A stretch of DNA of 64,000 nucleotides. It comes from Zunongwangia mangrovi (GTDB lineage: Bacteria > Bacteroidota > Bacteroidia > Flavobacteriales > Flavobacteriaceae). The translations under genes were made by a program, and so were the position numbers. How positions within the stretch are numbered: the first letter of the stretch is position 1; each line of letters opens with the position of its first letter. Shown here piece after piece: positions 1 through 9,823 of the stretch. The notes under the pieces were generated by a model. That model made no database searches and had not been told where the DNA came from. It saw nothing but the letters and a program-made list of their open reading frames with translations. The DNA is taken from NCBI RefSeq assembly GCF_900112105.1, contig NZ_FOKV01000001.1:1302001-1366000 (forward strand), in the 5' to 3' direction.

Positions 1-1708
1 GCGGCGCTAAATAAACTTTATGAAGGTTACTAAATACGATCCATTTACCATCTGGGCTTGGCAATAAACGATTTGCATATTTAGAGTTCACTAAAGTTTT
101 CTCGTCATTTCCGCTAAGATCGATACTTTTTAAGCCCTTGCTCAAACCGCCCATATAATAGCCGCCGGTTTGAAAAATGATGCGAGTGTCGTCATGATTA
201 AACATGGCAAAATCACCACCTTTATAAATTCGTTTAGCGTCACTACCATCGGCTTTCATTAAATAAATTCCCGGTTCTTTAGTGAAGGTTTGTCCCTGGT
301 CACTATTTCCGCGATCTTTATGGTAAACAATCATTTTACCGTTATGAGAATACGATGGATTACGGTAAATTCCTTTTTCTTTAGTTAAAGTTTCTGGAGT
401 GCCACCACTTAATGCTACTTTTTTGATACTTCCCAGTTTTTCATCATCCCAGGTTACATAAACGATACTTTTTCCATCTGGAGAAAAGTCAGGCTCAAAC
501 TCAAAATCGGTTGCTTCAGTGATTCTTTTTGGCTTTCCGTTAGGTAAGCTTTTTTTCCAAAGATATCCAACCGCATTAAATACCAAAGTTTTACCATCTG
601 GCGAGGTAGTCGCGTGACGAATAACTTTTGGGCTGAATTTTTCAGCATACACCTGCTGTTCAGATCTTACGGTTTCAGCAATATCGATCTTCGCGTTTAC
701 TTCAAACGGAATTTCTTTAACTTCAGTAGTTTCAATATTAGCACGCTTAATTTTTCCGTTACTCCAAAATACCAGTTCTTTATTATTTGGCATCCAGCTA
801 AATCCCGGGTACACTCCAAAGATCGCCCAGGCTTCCTGCTGGTCTTTGCTTAGATTATCATAAACCGGCCATTCTTCTCCGGTTTCCAGATCCTGTATAA
901 ATAAAACCGACTTCGTTCTAACTCTACGAACAAAAGCAAGTTTCTTACCATCTGGAGAAACCTGCGGGCGAGCAGCACCACCGGGACCACCGGTAATAGT
1001 TATGGTTTCACTATCCCCAAAACTGTATCTTTTAATCACATAGATCTGTTTGTTTGGATCTTTGTTGTACTGAAACATACCACCCGGATACATATCTTCA
1101 CTGTAATACAGATATTTCCCATCTAGTGAAATACTTGGCTCGTTTACGTCCTGTTGGTCGTTTTTTCTTTCGGTAAGTTGAAGTCCGGATTTCCCGGCGA
1201 TGTGATATTGCCACATTTCACCGGCACCTAAAGATCGGGTAGAGGTAAAGTGTTTACGGGCAACGATGCTGTTTCCGTCGGCTTTCCACACGGCATTATT
1301 CAGCAATCTAAAATCTTCGCTGGTTAGTTCCCAGGCGTTATCACCATCGGCATCCATAATCCAGATATTATCGCCACCACCGGCATCACTGGTAAACGAA
1401 ATCTTAGAACCATCTGGGCTAAATCTTGGCTGAACTTCATAAGCCATTCCGCTACGAAGCGCTTTTGCTTTTCCGCCAGTAATTGGCATACTGTAAATAT
1501 CTCCTAAAAGGTCAAACACAATGGTTTTTCCATCGGGACTCACATCCAGGTTCATCCATGTACCTTCTGTAGTGTTTAAGTCGACAGTTTTTACCGGAAC
1601 ATTATCTGGATAAGGATTAGAAACATCCCATTTGTCCTGTTTTTCCTGGGCAAAAACCGCGAAATTCGTTAAAAAAATAAATAAAGTGAAGAGCGAGTTT
1701 CGTAGCAT
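1..1708 (-). CDS. Secreted PD40/TolB-like beta-propeller protein, N-terminal part (probable amidohydrolase-type protein)
   Basis: Open reading frame entering from the left edge; only the first 569 residues are inside the window. The start ATG (1706-1708 on the complement) begins a signal peptide ending near FAVFAQ, so export is expected. The rest is a series of PD40/WD40-like blades with repeated (S)PDGK motifs such as VSPDGKTIVF, FSPDGSKISF and VSPDGKKLAF, typical of TolB-like propellers. Flavobacterial proteins with this arrangement often continue into an amidohydrolase domain, but that part would lie outside the window, so the enzymatic call is an inference. A propeller-peptidase of the S41 or S9 type is the main alternative. 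No partner gene is visible; the next gene is divergent. Confidence 0.7.
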   Translation of the reverse strand, partial: MLRNSLFTLFIFLTNFAVFAQEKQDKWDVSNPYPDNVPVKTVDLNTTEGTWMNLDVSPDGKTIVFDLLGDIYSMPITGGKAKALRSGMAYEVQPRFSPDGSKISFTSDAGGGDNIWIMDADGDNAWELTSEDFRLLNNAVWKADGNSIVARKHFTSTRSLGAGEMWQYHIAGKSGLQLTERKNDQQDVNEPSISLDGKYLYYSEDMYPGGMFQYNKDPNKQIYVIKRYSFGDSETITITGGPGGAARPQVSPDGKKLAFVRRVRTKSVLFIQDLETGEEWPVYDNLSKDQQEAWAIFGVYPGFSWMPNNKELVFWSNGKIKRANIETTEVKEIPFEVNAKIDIAETVRSEQQVYAEKFSPKVIRHATTSPDGKTLVFNAVGYLWKKSLPNGKPKRITEATDFEFEPDFSPDGKSIVYVTWDDEKLGSIKKVALSGGTPETLTKEKGIYRNPSYSHNGKMIVYHKDRGNSDQGQTFTKEPGIYLMKADGSDAKRIYKGGDFAMFNHDDTRIIFQTGGYYMGGLSKGLKSIDLSGNDEKTLVNSKYANRLLPSPDGKWIVFSNLHKVYLAP

Positions 1709-1835
1709 AATACTATGTTTATTCTATAAATTGAAGTTTGATATTTTGAGGTTTTAAACTCAATTTTTAATTAGCTAAAGATAATATTTCTTTTATTTTG
1801 TAAGTTCACTTTATAACTTCCATAAGATATTTTAT

Positions 1836-2351
1836 ATGAGTTTAGAAAAATTGCCAGAGGTTTGGTTACGCGGGCCGCTTCCCGAAATTCCTTTATTGCT
1901 ACAACCGGCTGCACATGCACTTTTGCAGTCTAAAGAGGAGATTTTTAAATATACTGAGGATTTTTCTGAAGCATTACTGTGGAAGAAACCTGCCGGAAGA
2001 GCAAGCGTTGGTTTTCATCTGCAGCATATCACCGGAGTTTTAGATCGTATGCTCACTTATGCTGAAGGAAAAGCGCTTTCCGAAAAGCAATTTGAATATC
2101 TTCGGAATGAAGGTCTTGAAAATAATGAGCTAAAAATCGATAATTTGAGCTATAATTTTTCTGAAAAAGTAAATGAAGCTTTAGCGATATTTAAAAGTAC
2201 ACCTGAAGCGATCCTAACCGAAAAGCGTTTTGTAGGTAGAAAGCAATTACCTTCTAGCGTAATCGGATTGTACTTTCACGCCGCAGAACATAGCCAAAGG
2301 CATATTGGGCAAATGCTGGTAACGATAAGTGTGTTGAAGAAGAAGTTTTAA
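1836..2351 (+). CDS. DinB-family (YfiT-like) putative metal-dependent protein
   Basis: 171 residues with the length and four-helix pattern of the DinB/YfiT superfamily. His64 (HLQH) and His152/His156 (HAAEHSQRH) match the three-histidine metal site seen in that family. Members include thiol-dependent transferases (bacillithiol S-transferases) and many proteins of unknown role; nothing here identifies a substrate. It is likely cytoplasmic, having no signal peptide. It stands between a divergent secreted protein and a convergent PLP enzyme, with only 2 bp between the stop codons, so it is probably monocistronic. Family assignment is fairly sure; function is not. Confidence 0.75.
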   Translation: MSLEKLPEVWLRGPLPEIPLLLQPAAHALLQSKEEIFKYTEDFSEALLWKKPAGRASVGFHLQHITGVLDRMLTYAEGKALSEKQFEYLRNEGLENNELKIDNLSYNFSEKVNEALAIFKSTPEAILTEKRFVGRKQLPSSVIGLYFHAAEHSQRHIGQMLVTISVLKKKF

Positions 2352-2353
2352 AA

Positions 2354-3304
2354 CTAAAATAACTCCGCCAACTTTCCTAAATCTACATTCCCACCTGAAA
2401 TTATTAAGCCAATTTGCTTGTTTTTAAATTTAGCGGGCTCTTTTAAAATAGCTGCTAAAGCAACAGCGCTAGATGGTTCTACGACAATTTTCATACGTTC
2501 CCAGATCAATTTTAGTGCATTTTTGATCTGCTCTTCGGTAACCCGAATAATTTCTTGGACGTGTTTTTGAATAATAGGAAAGTTTTGGTCGCCAAGTTTT
2601 GTTTTTAGTCCGTCTGCGATGGTATTTGTACTCTCGTTCGTTTCAATTTTTCCTGAAATTAAAGATCTATAGGCATCGTCTACTTCAAAAGGTTCTGCGC
2701 CTATGGTTTTAGTGTATTCAGAAAATAAACTCACTGCAAGAGCAGTCCCGGCTATAAGTCCGCCGCCACCAACTGGTGTAATTATAATATCAAGATTAGG
2801 CTTTTTTTGAAGTAATTCTAAAGCCGCAGTTCCTTGTCCTAAGATCACTTCGATATCATTAGAAGGATGCACAAATGTGGCTCCTTTTTCATCTACGATC
2901 TTTTGGGCAGTTTCTTCACGATCTTTTAAAGTAGGTGGGCACTCCGTGATTTTTCCACCGTAGGTTTTTACGGCATCTTTTTTTACCTGCGGAGCGCTAG
3001 ACGGCATCACGATATAAGCTGGAACATTTAAACTTTTTGCTGCAAGTGATAATGCCTGCGCAAAATTTCCGGAAGAATGCGTTACTACCCCTTTTTGCTG
3101 CTCTTCTTTACTCAGTTGTAAGATCGAGTTGGTAGCACCACGCATTTTAAAAGCACCCATTTTTTGGAAATTTTCGCATTTAAAAAAGATAGAACAGCCT
3201 GCAATTTCATCAATTAAAGCTGAGGTCAATATTGGCGTTTCATGAATGTATAGTTTAATACGCTCATGAACCTGAGCTAATCTCTCTTTGGTAAAAACTT
3301 CCAT
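2354..3304 (-). CDS. PLP-dependent threonine/serine dehydratase or serine racemase-like protein
   Basis: 316 residues of fold-type II PLP enzyme. Lys53 in KMGAFKMRG is the expected Schiff-base lysine, HSSGN (77-80) the substrate-carboxylate loop, and GGGGL (179-183) the phosphate-binding glycine loop. The protein lacks the C-terminal ACT-like regulatory region of biosynthetic threonine deaminase (about 500 residues), so it resembles short catabolic threonine/serine dehydratases or serine racemases. Expected reaction: deamination of L-threonine/L-serine to the 2-oxo acid, or racemisation of serine. It lies in a co-directional run with a Usp protein and a hydroxyacid dehydrogenase. Sequence alone does not separate dehydratase from racemase. 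Confidence 0.8.
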   Translation of the reverse strand: MEVFTKERLAQVHERIKLYIHETPILTSALIDEIAGCSIFFKCENFQKMGAFKMRGATNSILQLSKEEQQKGVVTHSSGNFAQALSLAAKSLNVPAYIVMPSSAPQVKKDAVKTYGGKITECPPTLKDREETAQKIVDEKGATFVHPSNDIEVILGQGTAALELLQKKPNLDIIITPVGGGGLIAGTALAVSLFSEYTKTIGAEPFEVDDAYRSLISGKIETNESTNTIADGLKTKLGDQNFPIIQKHVQEIIRVTEEQIKNALKLIWERMKIVVEPSSAVALAAILKEPAKFKNKQIGLIISGGNVDLGKLAELF

Positions 3305-3375
3305 AAAAACAAATGCTGAAATTGATTCGAAAAATAACCAATTTCAGCAGTAGTAAAAAAGTTTTGAATGAATTA

Positions 3376-3819
3376 TTACTCTTCAATAGGAACTGTAAAA
3401 ACCGGAATTTTTGATTGCTTTAAAATTTCCATAGAAACATTTTCAGCAAAAAGATCATGAAAAAATCCATGTTTATGAGTTCCCACGATCATCATATCGG
3501 TGTTAAGTTTTTTTGCTTCTTCTAAAAGGGTTTCAACCGTAGACCCCTGAATGAGCAAAGCTTCAGATTTGATATTATTTTCGATAAAAGAATCACATAA
3601 TTGCTGTAGCATTCGATGTTCCTGCCTAAATTCTTCAGCTTTTGTATCTCGAATATATTTTGGGCCAACTTCATATCCCACAAAATCTGGATCTGGATCG
3701 GCAACATGAACCAGCCATATCTTCGCTTCAAACTTTTCAGCAAAACTTTCAGCATAAGTCAGCATTTCGCCAACGGCTTCATTAAAATCTACGGCTACTA
3801 AGATGTTTTTGATGAGCAT
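3376..3819 (-). CDS. Universal stress protein (UspA family), degenerate ATP loop
   Basis: 147 residues, a single Usp domain beginning NILVAVDF and ending KIPVFTVP, the family's usual length. The C-terminal nucleotide loop normally reads G-x2-G-x9-G-S/T; here the stretch from Gly113 reads GTHKHGFFHDLFAENVS. The second glycine of the first part is replaced by Lys and the final GS pair is Glu-Asn, so ATP binding may be altered or lost. Such proteins in Bacteroidota are stress-response accessories of unclear biochemistry. It is only 12 bp from the next gene upstream on the same strand, suggesting co-transcription with the hydroxyacid dehydrogenase. Confidence 0.85.
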   Translation of the reverse strand: MLIKNILVAVDFNEAVGEMLTYAESFAEKFEAKIWLVHVADPDPDFVGYEVGPKYIRDTKAEEFRQEHRMLQQLCDSFIENNIKSEALLIQGSTVETLLEEAKKLNTDMMIVGTHKHGFFHDLFAENVSMEILKQSKIPVFTVPIEE

Positions 3820-3831
3820 AATTTTCGATTA

Positions 3832-4761
3832 TTAATAACCTCGATCTTGTTCTACCAGGTTTTTAAGTTCTTCATCGTCTTGAAAACGTTCGTAATTCTC
3901 TACGATTTGCGGTACAACAGATTCGGCTTCGGTTAAACTTGCGGTATGCGGAGTAATACTTATTCTTTCGTGTTTCCAAAAAGCATGGTCTTCTGGTAAA
4001 GGTTCTTCTTTAAAAACATCTAAGGCTGCACCGGCCAGGTGACCGCTATCAATCATCTCGATAAGATCGTTCTCTTCCAGATGTTCACCACGACCAACGT
4101 TGATCACGTAAGCACCTTTTGGTAATTTTTCGAATAATTCTTTATTTAAAATTCCGTTTGTTTCTTCGGTTAAAGGAAGTAAGCAAATCAAAATTTCAGA
4201 TTCCTGAAGAAAATCATCTAAACTATTATCGCCATGATAAGAGGTGATATCTTCACAGTCTTTTTCTGTACGAGACCATCCTGAAACTTTAAAGTTATTT
4301 TTCGCTAAAAGCTGTGCTGTTGCGGTACCAATAACCCCCATTCCCATAACGCCAATTTTCATGTCGCTGTTTCGGCAATATTTTAAAACGTTCCAATTGC
4401 TATCTTTTTCCTGATGCTTATATGCTGAAAGATGACGTGTGTGGTTCATTACTAGGGCTAAAACAAACTCGCTTAGATCACTGGTTAATTGTTCGTCTAC
4501 CACTCTTGTGATCTTTACACCTTCCGGGAATTCCGGGTCTGAGGTGATATGATCTACACCGGCACCCATCGAGGCCACAACTTTTAAATTAGGATAGTTT
4601 TTAAAGAGTCCGCGTGGATGCTTCCAACTTATGGCAAACTCTACTTCTTCGGTATCATGATCTTCGGGGTAAACATAAACATTCATTCCCGGATGCTGAC
4701 TTTTAAGGGTTTCTACCCAATGGGATACATCTCTTCCGGGAGCTACAACTAATACTGACAT
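3832..4761 (-). CDS. D-2-hydroxyacid dehydrogenase (GhrA-like glyoxylate/hydroxypyruvate reductase)
   Basis: 309 residues, the family's usual size. An NAD(P)-binding Rossmann motif GMGVIG occupies residues 140-145; INVGRGEHLEE carries the substrate-binding arginine region and ITPHTASLTEAE the catalytic histidine. The short N-terminal domain with SMGAGVDHI is characteristic of the GhrA branch, which reduces glyoxylate and hydroxypyruvate with NADPH. Substrate is inferred from family resemblance only. It is the middle gene of a minus-strand run (acyl-CoA dehydrogenase, this gene, Usp) with short gaps. The ATG was kept because it opens directly on the first beta strand (MSVLVVAPG). Confidence 0.8.
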   Translation of the reverse strand: MSVLVVAPGRDVSHWVETLKSQHPGMNVYVYPEDHDTEEVEFAISWKHPRGLFKNYPNLKVVASMGAGVDHITSDPEFPEGVKITRVVDEQLTSDLSEFVLALVMNHTRHLSAYKHQEKDSNWNVLKYCRNSDMKIGVMGMGVIGTATAQLLAKNNFKVSGWSRTEKDCEDITSYHGDNSLDDFLQESEILICLLPLTEETNGILNKELFEKLPKGAYVINVGRGEHLEENDLIEMIDSGHLAGAALDVFKEEPLPEDHAFWKHERISITPHTASLTEAESVVPQIVENYERFQDDEELKNLVEQDRGY

Positions 4762-4815
4762 TTAATTCTAATTTTTTGCCCTTTTAAAGGGATTTGATTT
4801 TTAATTTGATTTTTG

Positions 4816-6180
4816 TTAGCTAACAAAAGCACTATAACCGGTAATCGCTCTACCAACAATTAGTGAATTTATTTCTTTGGTTCCTTCATAACTGTAAATC
4901 GCTTCGGCATCTGCCACAAAACGCGCAACATCGTGTTCTAGGAGAATGCCGTTACCGCCCATTACTTCCCTCGCACGGCTTACTACATCTCGCATGCGCA
5001 TGCTGCAATACACTTTGGCTAAAGAAGCATGCTCGTCTGTAAGCATGTCCTGGTCTTGCATTTCAGAAAGTCTAAAACATAAGGTTTGCATCGAGGTAAG
5101 ATTAGAAACCATTTCTACCAAATGATTTTGTACTAATTGATATGAAGCAATTGGTCGGCCAAATTGTTCTCTTTTACGAGTATATTTTAAAGCACTTTCG
5201 TAAGCGCCACGAGCACAACCCACTGCTTGCCAGGCAACACCAGCACGCGTCATTCGTAATACATTTGCGGTGTCTTTAAAGGAGTTGGCGTTTTGTAATC
5301 TGTCACTTTCTGCAACTTTACAATCGGTAAGCGTGATAATGGCATTTTGTACAATACGAAGCGCCATTTTATCTTCCATTTTTTCAGCTTTAAAACCGGG
5401 ATTGTCTTTTTCTACCAAGAAGCCTTTTACCTGATTGCTGTCTACATCTCTGGCCCAAATAATAATCACATCGGCAAAAGTGGCATTACCAATCCATTTC
5501 TTTTGCCCATTTAAGATCCAGTTTTCGCCATCAAATTTACAGGTAGTTTCCAATCCGCCGGCAACACCAGATCCTACATTGGGTTCGGTTAAACCAAAAG
5601 CACCGATCTTCTCTAATTTTTGCATCTGCGGAAGCCATTTTTGCTTTTGTTCTTCACTACCGCATAAATAAATAGAGCCCATGGCCAGGCCGCTGTGTAC
5701 ACCAAAAAAAGTTGAGGTAGAAACATCGACTCTCGCAATTTCCTGGGCAATGATCCCTTCCATTAAAAACGGAAGATTAGGGCAGCCATAACCTTCGTAA
5801 GGAATCCCGGCAATATTTAGTTTTTTGAACTTTTCGATAATTTCGAATGGGAATTTTGCACGATTCCAATGGTCATTAATTAATGGGCGAATTTCGTCTT
5901 CCATAAGGTTGCGGACATTCATTTGAAGTTCCCGCTGTTCTTCGGTAAGCTTGTAATCCAAATTGTAAAAATCTCCATCGATAGGAGGAAGGTCACTTTG
6001 TGACTTTTTACGCTTGGTTTTTAACATTTTCATGAGTCCGGCGAGCTGGCGCTCATCTAATTTACCTAAAGTCTTCATGGCTTCAGATAAATCGATTTGT
6101 TTGTTGATTTTTGCCAGTTGATCCATATCAACCGACTTTAACAGGTTTACCGTGTTTCTTACTTTCTTGAAAAAAGACAT
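4816..6180 (-). CDS. Acyl-CoA dehydrogenase family protein, glutaryl-CoA-dehydrogenase-like, with N-terminal extension
   Basis: 454 residues. The core from about residue 75 is a complete flavin-dependent acyl-CoA dehydrogenase: FGLTEPNVGSG (substrate/FAD loop), KKWIGNA, REQFGRPIASYQLVQ, and a C-terminal YEGTKEINSLIVGRAITG carrying the catalytic glutamate position used in glutaryl-CoA dehydrogenases. The first 70 or so residues are a charged, helix-prone extension rich in Lys and Leu that is absent from the usual enzymes of about 390 residues. Expected role: alpha,beta-oxidation of an acyl-CoA with electrons passed to ETF. Substrate could be glutaryl-CoA or a short chain; the match is to the subfamily, not to a proven substrate. 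Confidence 0.8.
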   Translation of the reverse strand: MSFFKKVRNTVNLLKSVDMDQLAKINKQIDLSEAMKTLGKLDERQLAGLMKMLKTKRKKSQSDLPPIDGDFYNLDYKLTEEQRELQMNVRNLMEDEIRPLINDHWNRAKFPFEIIEKFKKLNIAGIPYEGYGCPNLPFLMEGIIAQEIARVDVSTSTFFGVHSGLAMGSIYLCGSEEQKQKWLPQMQKLEKIGAFGLTEPNVGSGVAGGLETTCKFDGENWILNGQKKWIGNATFADVIIIWARDVDSNQVKGFLVEKDNPGFKAEKMEDKMALRIVQNAIITLTDCKVAESDRLQNANSFKDTANVLRMTRAGVAWQAVGCARGAYESALKYTRKREQFGRPIASYQLVQNHLVEMVSNLTSMQTLCFRLSEMQDQDMLTDEHASLAKVYCSMRMRDVVSRAREVMGGNGILLEHDVARFVADAEAIYSYEGTKEINSLIVGRAITGYSAFVS

Positions 6181-6389
6181 GGGATTGCTTTTGTTATAAT
6201 CCTCAATTTAAGGATTAAAAGGCCCCTCTGCTGTTAAGAAATTCCGAAGAAAAAGATAAAATCGAAAAGGGTTTAGTGAAGTGAATTATAGACTGAAAAT
6301 CTAAATATTCAAGATATAATTTTATACCTAAGAGTTGTAAGTGTTTTTTTTCTTAAGTTTATGTAATTTATTTCAATTATGAATTTTAG

Positions 6390-7181
6390 ATGATTAGACT
6401 CACATTATTAATCTGTACATTCCTTTTTAGTTTTTATGGTTTTAGCCAAAACAAAACAGGTTTAGTTTATTACGGAGAAATACAAAGTATGGGAGCTGGA
6501 GCGCCGGTGGGTCCTGATCTAAACGCTATATTAGTTTTCGATAACAATCGTTCTTTATACATTACAAGGATGGATTCTCTGGAAGGGGAGCATATTAGAG
6601 AACAACGTAATTTTGAAGGCACCGCAAGAATCTCCAGAACTGTTACTACTAATGAAATAGGATTTAGACATTACAACGATTTTAAAAAAGGAATTTTTAC
6701 TTCTAGAGATATAGGTTTTAGTTATATAAAAGATCATACTCCCAAAATCGATTGGAATATTTCTTCGGAAACTAAAGCCATCGGGAAGTTTACAGCTAAT
6801 AAAGCTACCGCTCATTTTAGAGGTCGGGATTATACGGCCTGGTTTACTCCCGAAATTCCGTTACCTATTGGCCCTTGGAAAATGCAAGGCTTGCCCGGCT
6901 TAATTCTGGAAGCTTATGATACCAACAAAGAAATTTACTGGTATTTTAAATCTATAGAATATCCTACCGATAAATCATATTTATTAAAACCAATCGAACA
7001 TGATGGGGAATGGATGAGTACTGAAGATTTTAAAAATCATATGATCGAGTCTTTAAAAAGAGCTTTGATTTCAGGTAGAATGAGTGCTGAGAGTGCAAAT
7101 ATAAGAGGCATTTACGTAAACAATAAAACCCAGAATTTAATGCTAAGAAGTTATATAGAAGGATTTGCAGACGATCAATAA
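6390..7181 (+). CDS. GLPGLI family secreted protein
   Basis: 263 residues with a cleavable signal peptide (MIRLTLLICTFLFSFYGFSQ) and the defining motif PWKMQGLPGLILEAYD near residue 170. GLPGLI proteins are a Bacteroidota family of unknown biochemical role, usually encoded next to TonB-dependent or other large outer-membrane beta-barrel proteins. That is the case here: the next gene starts inside its last codons with a 17-bp overlap, so the two are probably translationally coupled. A five-codon ATG ORF (6379-6393) overlaps the start codon by two bases and may modulate initiation. The start was chosen because it gives the signal peptide directly. Confidence 0.85.
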   Translation: MIRLTLLICTFLFSFYGFSQNKTGLVYYGEIQSMGAGAPVGPDLNAILVFDNNRSLYITRMDSLEGEHIREQRNFEGTARISRTVTTNEIGFRHYNDFKKGIFTSRDIGFSYIKDHTPKIDWNISSETKAIGKFTANKATAHFRGRDYTAWFTPEIPLPIGPWKMQGLPGLILEAYDTNKEIYWYFKSIEYPTDKSYLLKPIEHDGEWMSTEDFKNHMIESLKRALISGRMSAESANIRGIYVNNKTQNLMLRSYIEGFADDQ

Positions 7182-9772
7182 GATTTTAGTTGTTTTTATT
7201 TTTGCCTGCCTCGGAAATACTTATGGACAATCGGGTGAATTTGTAGTGCAGGGAATTGTTCAGGATTCGATTACAAGTGAAACCATCGAGGGCGCTTCTG
7301 TAATTTTAAAGCAGGATACCCGTTTTCTGGCTTTTGGCTACACCGATGCAAAAGGTGTTTTTAAACTGAGTATTCCAGAATTTCAGGAAAATTTAGTTTT
7401 GGTCGCCAACAGCATGGGCTTTGCTAAGCAAGAAATTTCTTTGCTTAAAAATCAACAATCTTATAGTGTAAAACTGGCACCGCAGGTAGAAAGCCTGGAC
7501 GAAGTTTTACTACAACCAGATGAAAAGATTGTTATTAAAACCGATACATTACGTTATAAAGTCAGCGCCTTTACCAATAAAACCGAACAAACCGTAGAAG
7601 ATGTTTTGCGCAATATTCCCGGTGTCGAAATTGATGGCGATGGGAATATTAAAGCGCAGGGACAGTACATTAAAAAGATACTGATCGAAGGAGATGATTT
7701 GGCCGATAATAATTATAAGATCATTTCAAAAAACCTGGACGCTCAAGTGCTCGACGAAGTTGAGGTAATAAGCAATTATGAAGAAAATCCCGTTTTAAAA
7801 AAGTTCTTAAATTCAGATGCCAAAGTCTTAAATCTAAAATTAAAGGAAGATCGAAAAACGGTACTTTTTGGAACAAATACTGCCGGAATTGGTAACCGCG
7901 AACGCTCAAAGCTAGAGAGTAATCTGGGGCTGATTAAGGAAAAAATAAAATTCCTCAATCTAGGAAAATGGAATAATACTGGCGAATGGGCAGACGAACA
8001 GCTTTCTAATTATGTCTCAGAAAATAGTTCAGGATTCAATGATTTTGATAAGGATTTTTCAATAAAATTAGATCCACAGGTGTATTTACAGGAAAGTACA
8101 ATTATGCTCGATGAGCGAAATTACATTCAGAATAAAAGTTTTTCGATCATTTTTTAATCAATAAGCCTTTAAGCGAAGACACTAAATTAAGAGCCGCCAC
8201 ATCGTATATAAACGAACAGCTGGATCAGCAGTTTGGCGGTAGTTACACTTATTTTCTGGATGATCCAATTACCTATAATGAACAACATGATTTTGCAGGA
8301 AAAACACGGAATTTTAGAAATGAGATCGAAATTTCGAGTGCGATTTCTAAAGATCATTATTTAAATTTTACAAATGTGGTCGATCTGAAATCTTATGCCT
8401 CTGGTACTTCGCTTCAATTTAATAACGATTTGATCGATCAGGATTTAGACACTCAGGAAAGAAATCTGGAAACCGATGTTAATTTCAGCAAAAAGATTAA
8501 AAATGGCGCTATGATCATTTATGGATATGTAGCCCATAAAAATTTAGACGAGGATTTTACAGCTTCGCCGGTTTCTTTTCTGGAAGCCGATAAAGCGATA
8601 ACCGGGAATTATAAAACAACATTAAACTATCAGGGGATTGAGGCCGATTTCGTTTTCAGGAAAAAGAAATGGTCGTATAGTTTTTTTGGCGGAGTGCAGC
8701 ATTTAGACGAGGAATTTACCGGAACATCAAACGAAATAAATGCTGAAATCGCGATCGATAGCTTAAGTGGTGGTAATGATTCGCGGCAGCTAAGTTTTAG
8801 AGGAGGGCTAAAGCTCGCTTACCAGATAAATGAAAAAATGGATATGAATGCGAAAATAGCAAGCGATATTGTAGATTATAGGAATTCTTTTTTTAAAGAT
8901 CAATATCTAATCTATAATCCTGAACTTTCGTATCGTTGGTTAAAAAACAGTTTTGGCAATTTTAGGCTTTCTTATAAATTTCAGCAGGAATTACCAAGGC
9001 TTAGTTCTTTGCCCGGTTTTGGCGTTTTAAAAAGTTACAGGAGTATTCAATATGGAGCACAGGAAGTAGAACTTCTAAAAAGTCACCGCTATTCCCTTAG
9101 CTATATTTTGAATAAAGTAAAAGATCGATTTTTACTGAGTACAACACTGTCTTATGTAGATTATCAAAACAGTTTTTTACGCCAGAATTTTATTGCTGAA
9201 AACTATAATTTCTCGTCTTTATTTTATACAAATTCTGAAGATTTTTTAAATCTGAATGCTGGGGTAACCACCTTTATTGATAAATTGAATATGACCGCCA
9301 AACTTGGAATTAATCAAATGTGGTTTACCAGGCCATCGGTCTTGAATGATCAGTTTTCTTTAATTAAGAATAAATCGCAAAATCTTTACCTGCGGGGAAC
9401 AACCTATTTTAAAGGGAATTACGATTTTTATTTTCAGCTGAATTATATGAGAAATTCAGGAGAAATTGAAGGAAATTTAACCAATATTGAAAATTACTCG
9501 ACCAGTTTTGAAAATGTTTTTAGAATCAACGATAAGATTTTTTGAACCTTAAAAATGAATTATTTCTGGTAGACGATCAATTTTTTGAAAGTAGCCTAAT
9601 AAATGCTGAATATCGACCTAAGCAAAGCAATTGGACTTTCGGTTTTAATGCACAAAACTTATTCAATACTCAATATTATCGTTTTCAGAATATCAATAAT
9701 TTTGAACGATCTGAACTTCGTTACAAAAGTGTAGCACGATTTATACTTGCTTATGCGAAATGGAGGATATAA
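7165..9772 (+). pseudogene. Outer-membrane beta-barrel receptor with N-terminal CarboxypepD_reg-like domain, split by two frameshifts
   Basis: Three consecutive reading frames (7165-8157, about 8160-9545, 9542-9772) join into one protein of about 869 residues if one T is added to the T6 run at 8148-8153 and one to the T6 run at 9538-9543; the total is then a multiple of three. The N-terminus is a signal peptide followed by a carboxypeptidase-like regulatory domain (VVQGIVQDSITSETIEGASV), then a plug-like segment (EDVLRNIPGVEIDGDGNIK) and a barrel ending in aromatic-rich beta strands (SVARFILAYAKWRI). The start is TTG at 7165, preceded in frame by a stop at 7156-7158, so initiation probably depends on coupling to the GLPGLI gene. 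Either a true pseudogene or two sequencing errors in homopolymers. Confidence 0.8.
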
Positions 9773-9773
9773 A

Positions 9774-9803
9774 AAATCCCCTGAAGTTAATCAGGAGATT
9801 TTA
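9774..9803. terminator. Probable bidirectional terminator between convergent genes
   Basis: Stem AAATCCCCTGA / TCAGGAGATTT with one mismatch and a six-base loop, flanked by A-rich and T-rich sequence, sits between the receptor stop at 9772 and the converging DUF3857 gene. Confidence 0.55.
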
Positions 9804-9823
9804 GATGTTTTAAGGCTTAATTT

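Noticed and set aside
8157-9545. Independent genes starting at GTG 8376 and at 9542
   Set aside because: Both are in-frame continuations of the same receptor once one T is added at each T6 run, and neither has its own start context; treated as parts of one broken gene.
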